Below are positions 17,322 to 26,278 of a stretch of DNA of 64,000 bases, piece by piece. A program made the translations under genes and the position numbers. Origin of the DNA: JBGTSJ01 sp041940305. Lineage in GTDB: Bacteria; Planctomycetota; Planctomycetia; Planctomycetales; Planctomycetaceae. Positions within the stretch are counted from its first letter, which is position 1, and each line of letters opens with the position of its first letter. The stretch is from positions 310,001 to 374,000 of the forward strand of contig JBGTSJ010000003.1 in the NCBI GenBank assembly GCA_041940305.1, in the 5' to 3' direction. Under the pieces are notes generated by a model. It saw nothing but the letters and a program-made list of their open reading frames with translations, did no database searches and was not told the origin of the DNA.

Positions 17322-18752
17322 TCAAACTCCAGCCGGAACGGGACGCGGGCTGGTGCCGTAGGCGGGGGAAACACCCCCTTCGGTCGGCATCGGCGAGGCG
17401 TGCACGATCGCCGGCGGGTAGGCGTGCATCCCGTGCTCGCAGATGTCCAGGCCTTCGATTTCTTCTTCGGCGCTCACGCGGAGGCCGACCGTGTACTTGA
17501 TGGCCAGGAAGATGCCGAGGCTGACGCCGAACGCCCAGATGAATGCGGCTCCGACACCCAAAGCCTGCACGCCGAGCTGAGCCACTCCGCCGCCGTTGAC
17601 GAGGCCGACTTCCGTGCCGAACAGACCGATGGCGAGCGTGCCCCAGGCGCCGCAGACGCCGTGCACGGAGACCGCGCCGACCGGATCATCGACCTTGATC
17701 TTGTCGAAGAACAGCACCGAGAAGACCACCAGTGCGCCGCCGATCGCGCCGGTGAGGATTGCCATGCCGGGAGTCATGATGTCGCAGCCAGCCGTAATCG
17801 AGACCAGTCCAGCCAGCGCCCCGTTGAGGGCGAACGACGTGTCCGGCTTCTTGAAGAGGATCCAGGAGACGATCATCGCGACCGTCGCGCCGCCGCAGGC
17901 CGCCAGGTTTGTTGTCACGGCGATCATGGCGAAGTCGCCGCCGCCGACGGCTGTTGTGCTTCCCGGATTGAAGCCGAACCAGCCCATCCACAGGATGAAC
18001 ACGCCCAGAGCGGCGAGCGGAATGTTATGCCCGGGAATCGGCTGCGGCTTGCCTTCCTTGTACTTTCCGATGCGGGGCCCGATGACGAGCGCACCGGCAA
18101 GGGCCGCCCAGCCGCCGACTGAGTGCACGACGGTCGAGCCGGCGAAATCCAGAAAGCCCTTGCCTTCCAGCCACCCGGCGCCGGTATCTGCCACCAGACC
18201 GTTCCAGCACCAACTGCCGAAGATCGGGTAGACGACGACTGTGATCAGCACGGAGTAAATCAGGTAGGCGACGAACTTCGTCCGCTCGGCCATCGCCCCG
18301 GAGACAATCGTGGCGGCCGTTGCGGCGAACACAGTCTGGAAGATCAGGAATGCCCACCCAAAGTTGCCCGACACAATCGCATCGTCTGCGCTGGCGTCGA
18401 ACAGGAAACCGCTTTTGCCGATCCAGCCGCTGGTGACCCCGAACATCAGACCGAAGCCGATGGCCCAGAACGCGAGCGAGCCGAGAGAGAAGTCCATCAG
18501 GTTCTTCATGATGATGTTGCAGGCGTTCTTGGCCCGCGTGAAGCCGCATTCAACCAGCGCGAACCCGGCCTGCATGAAGAACACCAGGAATGCCGCCAGG
18601 CACGTCCACAGGATGTCCACGTCAGCCAGCGCCGCCGACTCCGGCGCCGCGGCAGCCTCCTCCTGGGCGAAGGCGTGACCGGACAGCGCGGTCACCAAAG
18701 CGACCGCCGCAACTGCGGTCATTCCGGTCCTCAATCGTCTGCTCAACATCAT
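17322..18752 (-). CDS. amtB: Ammonium transporter
   Basis: 476 residues. A signal peptide (cleavage near AFA-QEE, residue 29) precedes eleven predicted membrane helices. The pore twin histidines are present: His210 in STVVHSVGGWAALAG and His364 in VHGVCGAWGTLAIG. Also typical are FALVECGFTRAKNACNIIMKN and a long cytoplasmic tail ending EEEIEGLDICEHGMHAY. A GAGGAA ribosome binding site precedes the ATG. It conducts ammonium/ammonia into the cell and is gated by P-II. First gene of the leftward operon with the HTH gene (gap 131) and glnB (gap 51). Confidence 0.96.
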   Translation of the reverse strand: MMLSRRLRTGMTAVAAVALVTALSGHAFAQEEAAAAPESAALADVDILWTCLAAFLVFFMQAGFALVECGFTRAKNACNIIMKNLMDFSLGSLAFWAIGFGLMFGVTSGWIGKSGFLFDASADDAIVSGNFGWAFLIFQTVFAATAATIVSGAMAERTKFVAYLIYSVLITVVVYPIFGSWCWNGLVADTGAGWLEGKGFLDFAGSTVVHSVGGWAALAGALVIGPRIGKYKEGKPQPIPGHNIPLAALGVFILWMGWFGFNPGSTTAVGGGDFAMIAVTTNLAACGGATVAMIVSWILFKKPDTSFALNGALAGLVSITAGCDIMTPGMAILTGAIGGALVVFSVLFFDKIKVDDPVGAVSVHGVCGAWGTLAIGLFGTEVGLVNGGGVAQLGVQALGVGAAFIWAFGVSLGIFLAIKYTVGLRVSAEEEIEGLDICEHGMHAYPPAIVHASPMPTEGGVSPAYGTSPRPVPAGV

Positions 18753-19025
18753 GTGGATTCCTCGTGCCTAGGGTTCAGCCATGCGGATGGGGAGCGCGTC
18801 CCACGCGGCGCCGGTCAGCGGCGGGGCAATCCGTCGCACCCGGCGGCTCCGGCACGCAATGCGGGCGCGCCCCACGGCGCGCACGTTTTCCGCATTCGGC
18901 TCAGGAGAGGCCAACGTAGAGACACGAACACCGGCGAGCCGCGCGGGACGTTGACCGCTGAGGCGCGACGACCGGTCAGCGCCGCAACCGGGGCAGGCCC
19001 GATGGCGACGCTCCACGCCGCTCAA

Positions 19026-19041
19026 AGCAAAGGTCGTACCA
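19026..19041 (-). promoter_or_regulatory. Sigma-54 promoter of the amtB operon
   Basis: On the minus strand TGGTACGACCTTTGCT fits the -24/-12 consensus TGGCACG-N4-TTGCW with one mismatch (T for C). The invariant GG and GC are ten bases apart. Transcription would start near 19015 and leave a ~260-base leader before amtB. Sigma-54 control of amtB-glnK operons is well established in proteobacteria. Confidence 0.7.
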
Positions 19042-19076
19042 TCGTCACCATCGCACCGGCGCGCCGCTGGCGCCGC

Positions 19077-19104
19077 ACCGCAATTTCATGCGGTTTTCAC
19101 CGCA
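19077..19104. promoter_or_regulatory. Inverted-repeat operator upstream of the sigma-54 promoter
   Basis: Three alternating half-sites: ACCGCA (19077-19082), TGCGGT (19089-19094), ACCGCA (19099-19104). The last two form a perfect palindrome, TGCGGT-TTTC-ACCGCA. They lie 36-63 bases upstream of the -24 element, where enhancer-binding proteins act. They do not match the enterobacterial NtrC site exactly. Confidence 0.5.
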
Positions 19105-19288
19105 ATCTGTCGTCCCGATCCTCAGGGGTGCGGAGCCAGTCAGCAGCAGCCGTGCCCATTCCGGTTGCATGACTGCTGCGCCGCGTCGCAGGGACGCACC
19201 CCGCGGTGAACGAGCCGGACACCCGCGATGGGCGACATGGAATCGGCAGGCTCCGGCCAAGTCTCAGCGATCGGATCGCGCCGCAGCT

Positions 19289-20092
19289 TCAGAACGCGCC
19301 GACCGTCTCGCCGCCGTCCGGCGTGGACAGACCCTGCAGCACGTTGGGAGCGATGCTGTCCGAGACAAAGCGAACGCTGCCGTCGAGCAACAGCACGTGC
19401 GCGCCTCCGGGAGACCGGCTGCCGAATCCGTCCGGGCCCGCATTGATCCCCGATGCCGGATCCCGCATGTTGGTCGGATCCCCCCAGCCCTTGAAGCTGC
19501 CCGCCGCCTCCCCGGCGTAAATCGTGTTCGACGTCCCGTCCGTAATCATCCGGATCGTCAGCGGCTGATTCGGCGCCGACAACCGCGAGTTGAGGCTGTA
19601 ATGCGAAACGGCGCTGCCGTCGGACGCGAACTGGCTCCCGGGCTCCGACGGGTGCAGATAAGTCATCACGACATTGCGAAACACGGGAGCGTTCGCGGGA
19701 TCGTCCCACGGAGCATCGAGATTGAGAGAATTGTAGAGGTGCGCCTGCTCCATGTAGGGCAGCATCTCCGTCTGCCAGCTGTGCAGCGCGGTCCCGTCCT
19801 CGGTATACAGACCCGTGGGAAACGCCTGTTGCACATCATGATGATTGTGGGCGGCCAGCCCGATCTGCTTCAGGTTGTTCTTCGACTGCGTGCGACGGGC
19901 CGCTTCCCGTGCCTGCTGCACGGCGGGCAGCAGCAGCGCGATCATAATGGGAATGCACGCCAGCAACAGCACGCCCCCGATCACCGCCAGAATGATGATG
20001 ATTACAGTCGAATTGCTGGTCTCGCCGCGCCGCGTCGGGAAACAGGCCTGCTGAAACCAGCTGCGACCATCCAGGGAACGTTGAGACTGCAT
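19289..20092 (-). CDS. DUF1559-like membrane protein without prepilin leader
   Basis: 267 residues from ATG 20092, preceded by GGGAG. A hydrophobic helix (TVIIIILAVIGGVLLLACIP) leads into the DUF1559 hallmark LLPAVQQAREAARRTQSKNN and LKQIGLAAHNHHD. The C-terminal H/G motif is RSPGGAHVLLLDGSVRFVSD. Unlike most DUF1559 proteins there is no G-FTLIELL prepilin cleavage motif; a ~35-residue polar head precedes the helix instead. It is therefore probably anchored by a plain transmembrane segment. DUF1559 proteins are greatly expanded in planctomycetes and their role is unknown. Confidence 0.85.
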   Translation of the reverse strand: MQSQRSLDGRSWFQQACFPTRRGETSNSTVIIIILAVIGGVLLLACIPIMIALLLPAVQQAREAARRTQSKNNLKQIGLAAHNHHDVQQAFPTGLYTEDGTALHSWQTEMLPYMEQAHLYNSLNLDAPWDDPANAPVFRNVVMTYLHPSEPGSQFASDGSAVSHYSLNSRLSAPNQPLTIRMITDGTSNTIYAGEAAGSFKGWGDPTNMRDPASGINAGPDGFGSRSPGGAHVLLLDGSVRFVSDSIAPNVLQGLSTPDGGETVGAF

Positions 20093-20450
20093 TGGAACTC
20101 CCGCTTCGACGTGAAACGAACGGCGCGCCGCCGCGCAAGGCACGCCTCCGAGTCTATCAAGTCTTTCAATTGTCGGAAACAACGTCGTGCGGCAAAGCGA
20201 GGCGCGGATCCGTTTGCTCGTGATGGCGTCAAACGCCCGGCGACGGCCAGTCCCCGGAAGCCGCTCCCGCGACGCGCTCTATCGGCGCGCAGGTCGTCGA
20301 ATTGCCAGGCGTCTGCCGGTGACGCCGAAACAATGAGACGAAATGGCTCCCCTTCTGATAAAACCCGTCTGCGGGCTGGTCCCGCTCGTGTCATGCCCGA
20401 ATGCCCCGTCCTCGAATGAGCAGGGGGGCGTCGTGAGGAGCAGCGCTGCG
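20093..20450. other. Divergent intergenic region
   Basis: No gene seen. It separates the leftward DUF1559-like gene from a rightward hypothetical gene and should contain both promoters; none stands out. Confidence 0.45.
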
Positions 20451-20957
20451 ATGGCTTATGTTCTGGCGGATGTCGTTTCGGAAGCCGTCATCGACGTCCC
20501 AATCGACACGCTCGACCTCGCCTACTGGGTCTACCGGATGGGGGACCGCGACTACCGCGCCTGCGCGCGCGGTCACTTCGCCTGCGGATCGAGTCCGCTC
20601 CCGGGCGGTGCCCGCGCCTCGATCAACGTCGAGTCCGTCGGAGGCCATCTGCTCGTACAGCACTACGAGCCCGAAGTGCTCGCGCCCGCGCACATCCGCA
20701 TGGTCTCGCACGCCTCCGAGATGTGGATCTTCCGCCTGGTCCCGTCCCGCGTGCGCGTGATCTGGGACGTCAGCCTGCATCCCCGCGACGAGTCGAGCTG
20801 CACGTTCCGTGATCACATCCGCGTCGAGCATCGCAGCCGGCTGCTCTGGCTGCTGAGCAGGCTGGCCCTCATCAACTGGGTCGTCCAACGACACGACGAT
20901 GAGGAGACGCCGGGCTTCGCCGCGAACTGTAAAGAGGTGTGCGGACGCCGGGAGTGA
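20451..20957 (+). CDS. Hypothetical protein, possibly SRPBCC-like fold
   Basis: 168 residues from ATG 20451; an in-frame GTG at 20433 near a GAGGAG is an alternative. It begins MAYVLADVVSEAVIDVPIDT and alternates amphipathic strands: ASINVESVGGHLLVQHYEPE, IRMVSHASEMWIFRLVPSRV, RVIWDVSLHPRDESSCTFRD. A C-terminal helix RLLWLLSRLALINWVVQRHD follows. The strand pattern with a long terminal helix recalls START/SRPBCC ligand-binding folds, but I do not recognise a family. Convergent with gltA, 29 bases away. Confidence 0.65.
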   Translation: MAYVLADVVSEAVIDVPIDTLDLAYWVYRMGDRDYRACARGHFACGSSPLPGGARASINVESVGGHLLVQHYEPEVLAPAHIRMVSHASEMWIFRLVPSRVRVIWDVSLHPRDESSCTFRDHIRVEHRSRLLWLLSRLALINWVVQRHDDEETPGFAANCKEVCGRRE

Positions 20958-20986
20958 AGCACCCGCTCAACGTCCGCCCACGGCCC

Positions 20987-22273
20987 TCAGCCCCGGTTCT
21001 CGACGGACATGTACTCCCGCACGTCCGAACCGGTGTAGACCTGCCGCGGGCGGGCGATCTTCTGCTCGGGGTCTTCCATATGCTCCTGCCACTGCGCGAG
21101 CCAGCCGGCGGTCCGCGGGATGGCGAACAGCACCGGGAACATCGTCACCGGCAGTTCCATCGCCTGGTAGATCAGCCCCGAATAGAAATCCACGTTGGGA
21201 TACAGCTTCCGTTTGACGAAGTAGTCGTCCTCCAGCGCGATCCGTTCCAGCTCGATCGCCACATCGAGCAGCGGGTTCTTGCCGGTCACCTCAAACACGT
21301 CGTACGCACACTTCTTGATGATCGTCGCCCGCGGATCGTAGTTCTTATAGATCCGGTGGCCGAAGCCCATCAGCTTCAACTCGCCCGTCTTCACCCGCTC
21401 AATATACCCCGGCACGTTCTTCTTGCTGCCGATCTCCTCCAGCATGTTGAGCACGGCCTCGTTCGCCCCGCCGTGCAGCGGGCCGTACAGCGCCGCCGCC
21501 GCCCCGGCCAGCGAGACATAAGGATCCGCCTCCGACGACCCGATGGCCCGCATCGCGCTGGCGCTGCAGTTCTGCTCGTGGTCCGCGTGCAGGATGAACA
21601 GCACGTCCAGCGCCTTGACCAGCGCCGGGTGCGGGTCGTAGGCGTTGTCCACCATCTTGAACATCATCGTCAGGAAGTTCGCCGTGTAGCTCAGGTCATT
21701 CATCGGGTAGTTGTACGGCCGCCCCTGAGTGTGCCGGTACGACCACGCCGCGATCGTCGGCACCTTGGCGATCAGCCGCTTGATCTGCAGCGCCCGGTTC
21801 TTCGGCTCGCGCACTTTCTTCGCCTGCGGATAGAACGTGCTCAGCCCCGCCACCGTGCTGATGAACATCCCCATCGGATGCGCGTCGTACCGGAACGACT
21901 CCATTGACCGCTTGATGTTCTCGTGCACGAACGTGTGATGCTCGATCGAGTCGATCCACGACTCCAGCTGCGGCTTCGTCGGCAGCTCGCCGTGGATCAA
22001 CAGGTACGACACCTCCATATACGTGCTGTGCTCGGCCAGCTGTTCGATCGGATAGCCGCGATACCGCAGGATCCCTTTGTCCCCGTCGATGTACGTCACC
22101 GCACTTCGCGTGCTCGCGGTGTTGAGATAGCCGGGGTCGTACGACATCAGCCCGAAGTCGGCGTCATCGACCTTGATCTGCCGCAGATCGGTCGCCTTGA
22201 TGGTCCCGTCCGTCACGGGGACCTCGTACGACTGGCCGGTCCGGTTGTCTTTGATCGTCAGAGTGTTGGGCAT
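20987..22273 (-). CDS. gltA: Citrate synthase (type II)
   Basis: 428 residues, typical of hexameric type II enzymes; condenses oxaloacetate and acetyl-CoA in the TCA cycle. All catalytic segments are present: GPLHGGANEAVLNML (first His), MGFGHRIYKNYDPRA (second His) and YPNVDFYSGL (Asp). The N-terminal beta domain (LTIKDNRTGQSYEVPVTDGT) and GILRYRGYPIEQLAEHS are also characteristic. nadA ends 58 bases upstream on the same strand, so the two may be cotranscribed. Confidence 0.97.
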   Translation of the reverse strand: MPNTLTIKDNRTGQSYEVPVTDGTIKATDLRQIKVDDADFGLMSYDPGYLNTASTRSAVTYIDGDKGILRYRGYPIEQLAEHSTYMEVSYLLIHGELPTKPQLESWIDSIEHHTFVHENIKRSMESFRYDAHPMGMFISTVAGLSTFYPQAKKVREPKNRALQIKRLIAKVPTIAAWSYRHTQGRPYNYPMNDLSYTANFLTMMFKMVDNAYDPHPALVKALDVLFILHADHEQNCSASAMRAIGSSEADPYVSLAGAAAALYGPLHGGANEAVLNMLEEIGSKKNVPGYIERVKTGELKLMGFGHRIYKNYDPRATIIKKCAYDVFEVTGKNPLLDVAIELERIALEDDYFVKRKLYPNVDFYSGLIYQAMELPVTMFPVLFAIPRTAGWLAQWQEHMEDPEQKIARPRQVYTGSDVREYMSVENRG

Positions 22274-22331
22274 TGGGTGATCGGTCGTCGTTGTTCGTCT
22301 TCAGCGAGCGCCGCCTTCGCCGCACGCGTTC

Positions 22332-23339
22332 CTACCTCAACAGGCTTCGCTCCAGCACGTCCTTCGCCTGCTCAAAGTACGGCTGCCACACAATCTCCGG
22401 CTGGCCGTGCTTCAGGCAGTCCCGCACTTTCGGCAGCGTGTTCCGCGCCATGTGCGGGCAGCGGTTGCAGGCACAGGTCTCGCCGGTGTCGGTCATGATG
22501 CCGGGCACCGGAATATACTCGTGCTGCGGAGCGGCATCCCGCAAGGGGTGGATCATATTGGCTTCGGTCGCCACAAGGAACTTGGTCGGCTCCGAAATCG
22601 AGGCCACGTGCTTCCGCATCTTCTCCGTGCCGCCGATGAAGTCGCTCACCTCCAGAATGTTCTGCGGGCATTCCGGATGGGCGATCACGACGGCGCCCGG
22701 CGTGTTCCGCTTGGCCCGCAGCAGATCCTGCAGGCTGAACACCTCGTGAACCATGCAGGAGCCCGGCCAGAGGATCATCTTCCGTCCCGTTACCTCCTCC
22801 AGGTACCGGCCGAGGTGCTGGTCCGGGACGAACAGGATCTCCTTGTCCCGGGGGACTTTGTTCTCGATCAGTTCGCGGGCGTTCCCGCTGGTGACGATCC
22901 AGTCGCAGAGCGCCTTCACCGCGGCCGAGGTGTTGATGTAGGCCACCGTGACGAAGTCGTGCCCCTCCGCCCGCAGCTTCTCCTGAAACGCGTGCAGCTT
23001 TTCCGGCGGACAGCTCTCCGCCAGCGAGCAGCCGGCGAGCAGGTCCGGCATTAGCACCCGCTTCCCCGGGTTCATGATCTTGGCCGACTCCCCCATGAAG
23101 TGCACACCGCAGAATACGATCGTGGAGGTCGTCACCTCCGTCGCATCCCGGGCCAGCTTGAGGGAGTCGCCGGTGAAGTCGGCGATGTCCTGAATTTCCC
23201 CGTCCACGTAGTAGTGGGCCAGGATCGTCGCGTCCTTCTCAACCTTCAGGCGGTCGATCTCCTCCATGACGTCCAGCGGGTCCTCGTAAGGAGCGGCCGC
23301 CACGTCCGCTGGCGTCAGAATGTCGAGCGTCATTGCCAT
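22332..23339 (-). CDS. nadA: Quinolinate synthase
   Basis: 335 residues. Condenses iminoaspartate with dihydroxyacetone phosphate to quinolinate in NAD synthesis, using a [4Fe-4S] cluster. Three cluster cysteine regions are visible: PDLLAGCSLAESCPPEK, IAHPECPQNILEVSDF and TGETCACNRCPHMARN. Other signatures are ILAHYYVDGEIQDIADFTGD and VFCGVHFMGESAKIM. A GAGGTG ribosome binding site precedes the ATG at 23339. No nadB or nadC gene is adjacent. Confidence 0.96.
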   Translation of the reverse strand: MAMTLDILTPADVAAAPYEDPLDVMEEIDRLKVEKDATILAHYYVDGEIQDIADFTGDSLKLARDATEVTTSTIVFCGVHFMGESAKIMNPGKRVLMPDLLAGCSLAESCPPEKLHAFQEKLRAEGHDFVTVAYINTSAAVKALCDWIVTSGNARELIENKVPRDKEILFVPDQHLGRYLEEVTGRKMILWPGSCMVHEVFSLQDLLRAKRNTPGAVVIAHPECPQNILEVSDFIGGTEKMRKHVASISEPTKFLVATEANMIHPLRDAAPQHEYIPVPGIMTDTGETCACNRCPHMARNTLPKVRDCLKHGQPEIVWQPYFEQAKDVLERSLLR

Positions 23340-23643
23340 CGCTGCACCTCAATTCGTCGTGAACACGGCATTATATCCCGGCCCATGCACGATTGCATGC
23401 GGCATTCGCGATGGATCGGGGCGCGCGAAGGAGGCCGCGGATGACGCGGATTGGGCGGATTTTCGAAGATCAGACCTCTTGACGTCGTAACCACTGCCTC
23501 AGATCGATGCCGCTTCCAGTCGGGTCGATGTGACCAGCTTTATCTGCGCGAATCTGCGAGATCCGCGTCATCCGCGGCCCCCTTTTACCCGCCCCCCCGA
23601 ATGACACCCCGCCCCTCTCCCGGTATGATCGACCGTACACACC
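23340..23643. other. Divergent intergenic region with long inverted repeat
   Basis: No gene. It contains the 19-bp inverted repeat described separately and the start regions of nadA (leftward) and the PIG-L gene (rightward). Confidence 0.5.
23433..23579. repeat. 19-bp perfect inverted repeat, arms 109 bases apart
   Basis: GGCCGCGGATGACGCGGAT at 23433-23451 and its exact reverse complement at 23561-23579. The arms read as fragments of the GATCCGCG/TCATCCGCGG-type repeat seen in intergenic DNA of planctomycetes and relatives, here in head-to-head orientation. Confidence 0.8.
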
Positions 23644-24483
23644 ATGCCAACCACCGCCATGCCTGCTGAATCACTCCGTATCCTCGTTATCGGCGCTCAT
23701 CCCGACGATTGTGACCTCAAGGCCGGGGGCGTCGCCGCGCTCTATACACAACTGGGGCACGAGGTCCGCTTCGTCAGCATGACCAACGGCGAATCCGGCC
23801 ACCAGAAAATCGCCGGCAAGGAACTCGCCGACCGGCGACGCCGGGAAGCCGCCGACTCCGGAAAGGTGCTCGGCATCCGCTATGACGTCCTCAATCATCG
23901 CGACGGCCGCCTGCAACCCACCATCGAAGCGCGGTTCGAACTCATCGCCCTCATCCGTAACTACAAGCCCGACCTGATCCTCACGCACCGCCCCAACGAC
24001 TACCACCCCGACCATCGCTACACATCGCAACTGGTGTGCGACGCCGCCTACATGGTGATCGTCCCGCCGATCGTCCCCGAGGTTCCCGCCCTCCGCGAGA
24101 ACCCGGTGATCGCGTACCTCTCCGACTGCTTCGAACGCCCTTACCGCTTCGCCCCCACCGTCGCCGTCGATATCGAGCCGGTCCTCGACAAGGTCGTCGA
24201 CATGCTCGACTGCCACCGCTCACAGTTCTACGAGTGGATGCCCTGGAACGGCTTCTACGACGAGCCGTTTCCCGAGGACCCCGCCCAGCACAAGCCCTTC
24301 CTGAGGTCGCAATACCTCAAGAAGATCGCCTGCTACGCCGACCGACACCGCGACCTGGTCATCCAGACCTACGACGAAGAGCGCGGCCGCGCGATCCGCT
24401 ACATCGAAGCGTTCGAGCCCTGCGAGTACGGCGCCCCGCTGAATGATGCGGCGCGGCGGCGATTGTTCCCGTTCCTGCCTTGA
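23644..24483 (+). CDS. PIG-L family deacetylase
   Basis: 279 residues. LmbE/PIG-L signature HPDDCDLKAGGVAALYTQLG near residue 20 gives the zinc His and two Asp. VRFVSMTNGESGHQ follows, and the second His group is LTHRPNDYHPDHRYTSQLV. The family removes acetyl from GlcNAc-type sugars on lipids or small thiol precursors. The C-terminal part (QYLKKIACYADRHRDLVIQT) is typical of planctomycete members. Substrate unknown. The start at 23644 has a second in-frame Met six codons on. Confidence 0.92.
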   Translation: MPTTAMPAESLRILVIGAHPDDCDLKAGGVAALYTQLGHEVRFVSMTNGESGHQKIAGKELADRRRREAADSGKVLGIRYDVLNHRDGRLQPTIEARFELIALIRNYKPDLILTHRPNDYHPDHRYTSQLVCDAAYMVIVPPIVPEVPALRENPVIAYLSDCFERPYRFAPTVAVDIEPVLDKVVDMLDCHRSQFYEWMPWNGFYDEPFPEDPAQHKPFLRSQYLKKIACYADRHRDLVIQTYDEERGRAIRYIEAFEPCEYGAPLNDAARRRLFPFLP

Positions 24484-24933
24484 GTCACCCGGGGCAGCCA
24501 AAGACGGCCGGCAGGCGCGAGGGGCCCGGCATTCCGAAGCCAACGAACACGGTGCACTTCGCCTGCAGCAAGTCGTTCAGGCATCCGGCCTCGTCGAACC
24601 GCGTGCAGCAACTTTCGGTTGTCCGCGAAGCGAACAGCCCAAAGTCGCAGGCACACTCCTCATGGATGCCGTCCGCTGGGCCGTCTGTCGGATAAAGTGA
24701 TCGCCGGGGACCGATCCGTCCGTCATCCCACCCCCCGTGCAGAGCTTCTGAAACCGATCTCCCTGCAGGCCGGTACATCTTGCCTGAGGCTCCGATTCGC
24801 TCCCGATCGGAATGACCTTTGGTGTGCGCGGCTGCAATCCGGCTGGTCCGATACGGCTGAACCCGGCATAATCTTGCGGCGGGGTTTCACCCCGCCGCTC
24901 GTTACGAAACTCGATTCGCAAGGAATGACCGCT
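24484..24933. other. Intergenic region upstream of the C45-type gene
   Basis: 450 bases without a supported gene; a long in-frame extension of the downstream gene exists but lacks a ribosome binding site and codes for low-complexity residues. It ends in the palindrome at 24876-24898. Confidence 0.5.
24876..24898. repeat. GCGGCGGGG palindrome
   Basis: Arms GCGGCGGGG (24876-24884) and CCCCGCCGC (24890-24898) around TTTCA. It lies 35 bases before the C45-type start. Related, less perfect copies occur at 42941-42960 and near 49056. Confidence 0.6.
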
Positions 24934-26127
24934 ATGTCGCTCGCCCGGCTGCGCGTGATGGTACTGGTGGCCTGCTGCTTCTCCTACCTGGCTCAGTTCG
25001 CCCTGGCCGACGGCACCATCGCCCGCTGCGGCGAAGGCTGGCTTGAAGAGATCAACGGCTACCCCGTCCTGCACCTCAAGGGCTCCCCCTACGAAATGGG
25101 CTACCAGCACGGCGCCCTGCTCAAAGAGCAGGCGACGCGCAACTTCAACAACATCCTCAGCATGGATGAGGAGAAGAAGGTCGAACTCGGCCCGATCGAA
25201 GTCCGCCCCACCGACGCCATCAAGACGATCGTCGGCATGCAGCGGAAGTTCGTCCCGGAAGAGTACTTCCAGGAGATGCAGGGCCTGGCCGACGCCTCCG
25301 GCATGCCGCTGGACGACGTGCAGATGGGAAACTTCATCCCCGAGCTGTTCCACTGCAGCGGGTTCGCCATCATGAACTCCGCCACGAAGGACGGCACCCT
25401 CTATCACGGCCGCGTGCTCGATTACGCCATCGACTGGGGCCTGCAGGACCATGCGGTCATCATCGTGTACGAACCGGATGAGGGCATTCCGTTCGTCAAC
25501 GTGTCGTACGCCGGGTTCGTCGGCTGCGTGACGGGCATGAACGCGGAAAGCGTCTCCATCGGCGAGATGGGGGGCGGCGGCCTTGGGCACTGGCAGGGGA
25601 TGCCAATGGCCCTGCTCGTCCGCCACGCACTCGCCCACGCCGAGACGCTGGACGAAGCCTTGAAAGTCTTTGAAGAGACGCCGCGGACCTGCCAGTACTT
25701 CTACGTTGTGGCCGACGGGAAGACGAACGAAGCGGTCGGGATGGAGGCATCGTGGAACGTGTTCAGCGTGGTGCGTCCCGGTGAGGCCCATCCTCTGCTG
25801 CCGCACGCCGTCACCGATTGTGCGCTGCTCTCGGCCGGCGACCGCTACGAGGAACTCGTCCGCCGCGTGCAGGCCGGGCACGGCGAATTCACGGCGGAGT
25901 CCGCCATGCGGCTGATGGACCGCGGAGTCGCCATGAAGAGCAACCTGCACAACGTGCTGTTCGAGCCGAAGACGACCAGGTTCTGGGTCGCCAACGCCAG
26001 CAGCGACAAGCAGCCCGCCGCCGAACAGCCGTACCATGCGTTCCAGCTCACCGACCTGCTCGGACGAACGCCTGATATGACCAGCCCGGAGATTCCGATG
26101 GTGGTGCAGGCGGCTGCAGCGCAGTGA
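24934..26127 (+). CDS. C45-type (acyl-CoA:6-APA acyltransferase-like) peptidase/amidohydrolase, secreted
   Basis: 397 residues from ATG 24934, nine bases after AAGGA. A signal peptide (MSLARLRVMVLVACCFSYLA) ends near ALA-DG. The family pattern LHLKGSPYEMGYQHGALLKE is followed by IPELFHCSGFAIMNSATKDG, where the Cys of HCSGF is the probable N-terminal nucleophile region, then GTLYHGRVLDYAIDWG. Later GFVGCVTGMNAESVSIGEMG fits the C45 Ntn-hydrolase fold. Family members cleave amide bonds in peptides or acyl amides; substrate here unknown. A strong hairpin terminator follows. Confidence 0.85.
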   Translation: MSLARLRVMVLVACCFSYLAQFALADGTIARCGEGWLEEINGYPVLHLKGSPYEMGYQHGALLKEQATRNFNNILSMDEEKKVELGPIEVRPTDAIKTIVGMQRKFVPEEYFQEMQGLADASGMPLDDVQMGNFIPELFHCSGFAIMNSATKDGTLYHGRVLDYAIDWGLQDHAVIIVYEPDEGIPFVNVSYAGFVGCVTGMNAESVSIGEMGGGGLGHWQGMPMALLVRHALAHAETLDEALKVFEETPRTCQYFYVVADGKTNEAVGMEASWNVFSVVRPGEAHPLLPHAVTDCALLSAGDRYEELVRRVQAGHGEFTAESAMRLMDRGVAMKSNLHNVLFEPKTTRFWVANASSDKQPAAEQPYHAFQLTDLLGRTPDMTSPEIPMVVQAAAAQ

Positions 26128-26153
26128 AATCTGGCACGATTGATCGACCTCCG

Positions 26154-26192
26154 AGAAACCCGGTTTCTTCAAGAAACCGGGTTTCTGCTTTT
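26154..26192 (+). terminator. Hairpin terminator after the C45-type gene
   Basis: Perfect 15-bp inverted repeat: arms at 26155-26169 and 26171-26185, GAAACCCGG...CCGGGTTTC, followed by CTGCTTTT. Same stem family as the rpoD terminator. It lies 27 bases after the stop. Confidence 0.75.
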
Positions 26193-26278
26193 GATGCTCG
26201 CACGACGTTCAATCAATCCCAGCAATTCGCAGCACAACGGCGTAAGCCTCGCAGGTCCTATGAACGGAGCCTGCAAGT

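Larger units (their letters stand above)
18753..19288. other. amtB upstream region
   Basis: 536 bases without a gene. It holds the sigma-54 promoter (19026-19041), the inverted repeats upstream of it (19077-19104), and a leader of about 260 bases up to amtB. The remaining 19105-19288 also runs into the 3' end of the leftward DUF1559-like gene. Confidence 0.6.

Noticed and set aside
19088..20419. 443-residue plus-strand frame
   Set aside because: Antisense to the DUF1559-like gene; no motif.
24577..26172. 531-residue minus-strand frame
   Set aside because: Antisense to the C45-type gene, which has a signal peptide and family motifs.
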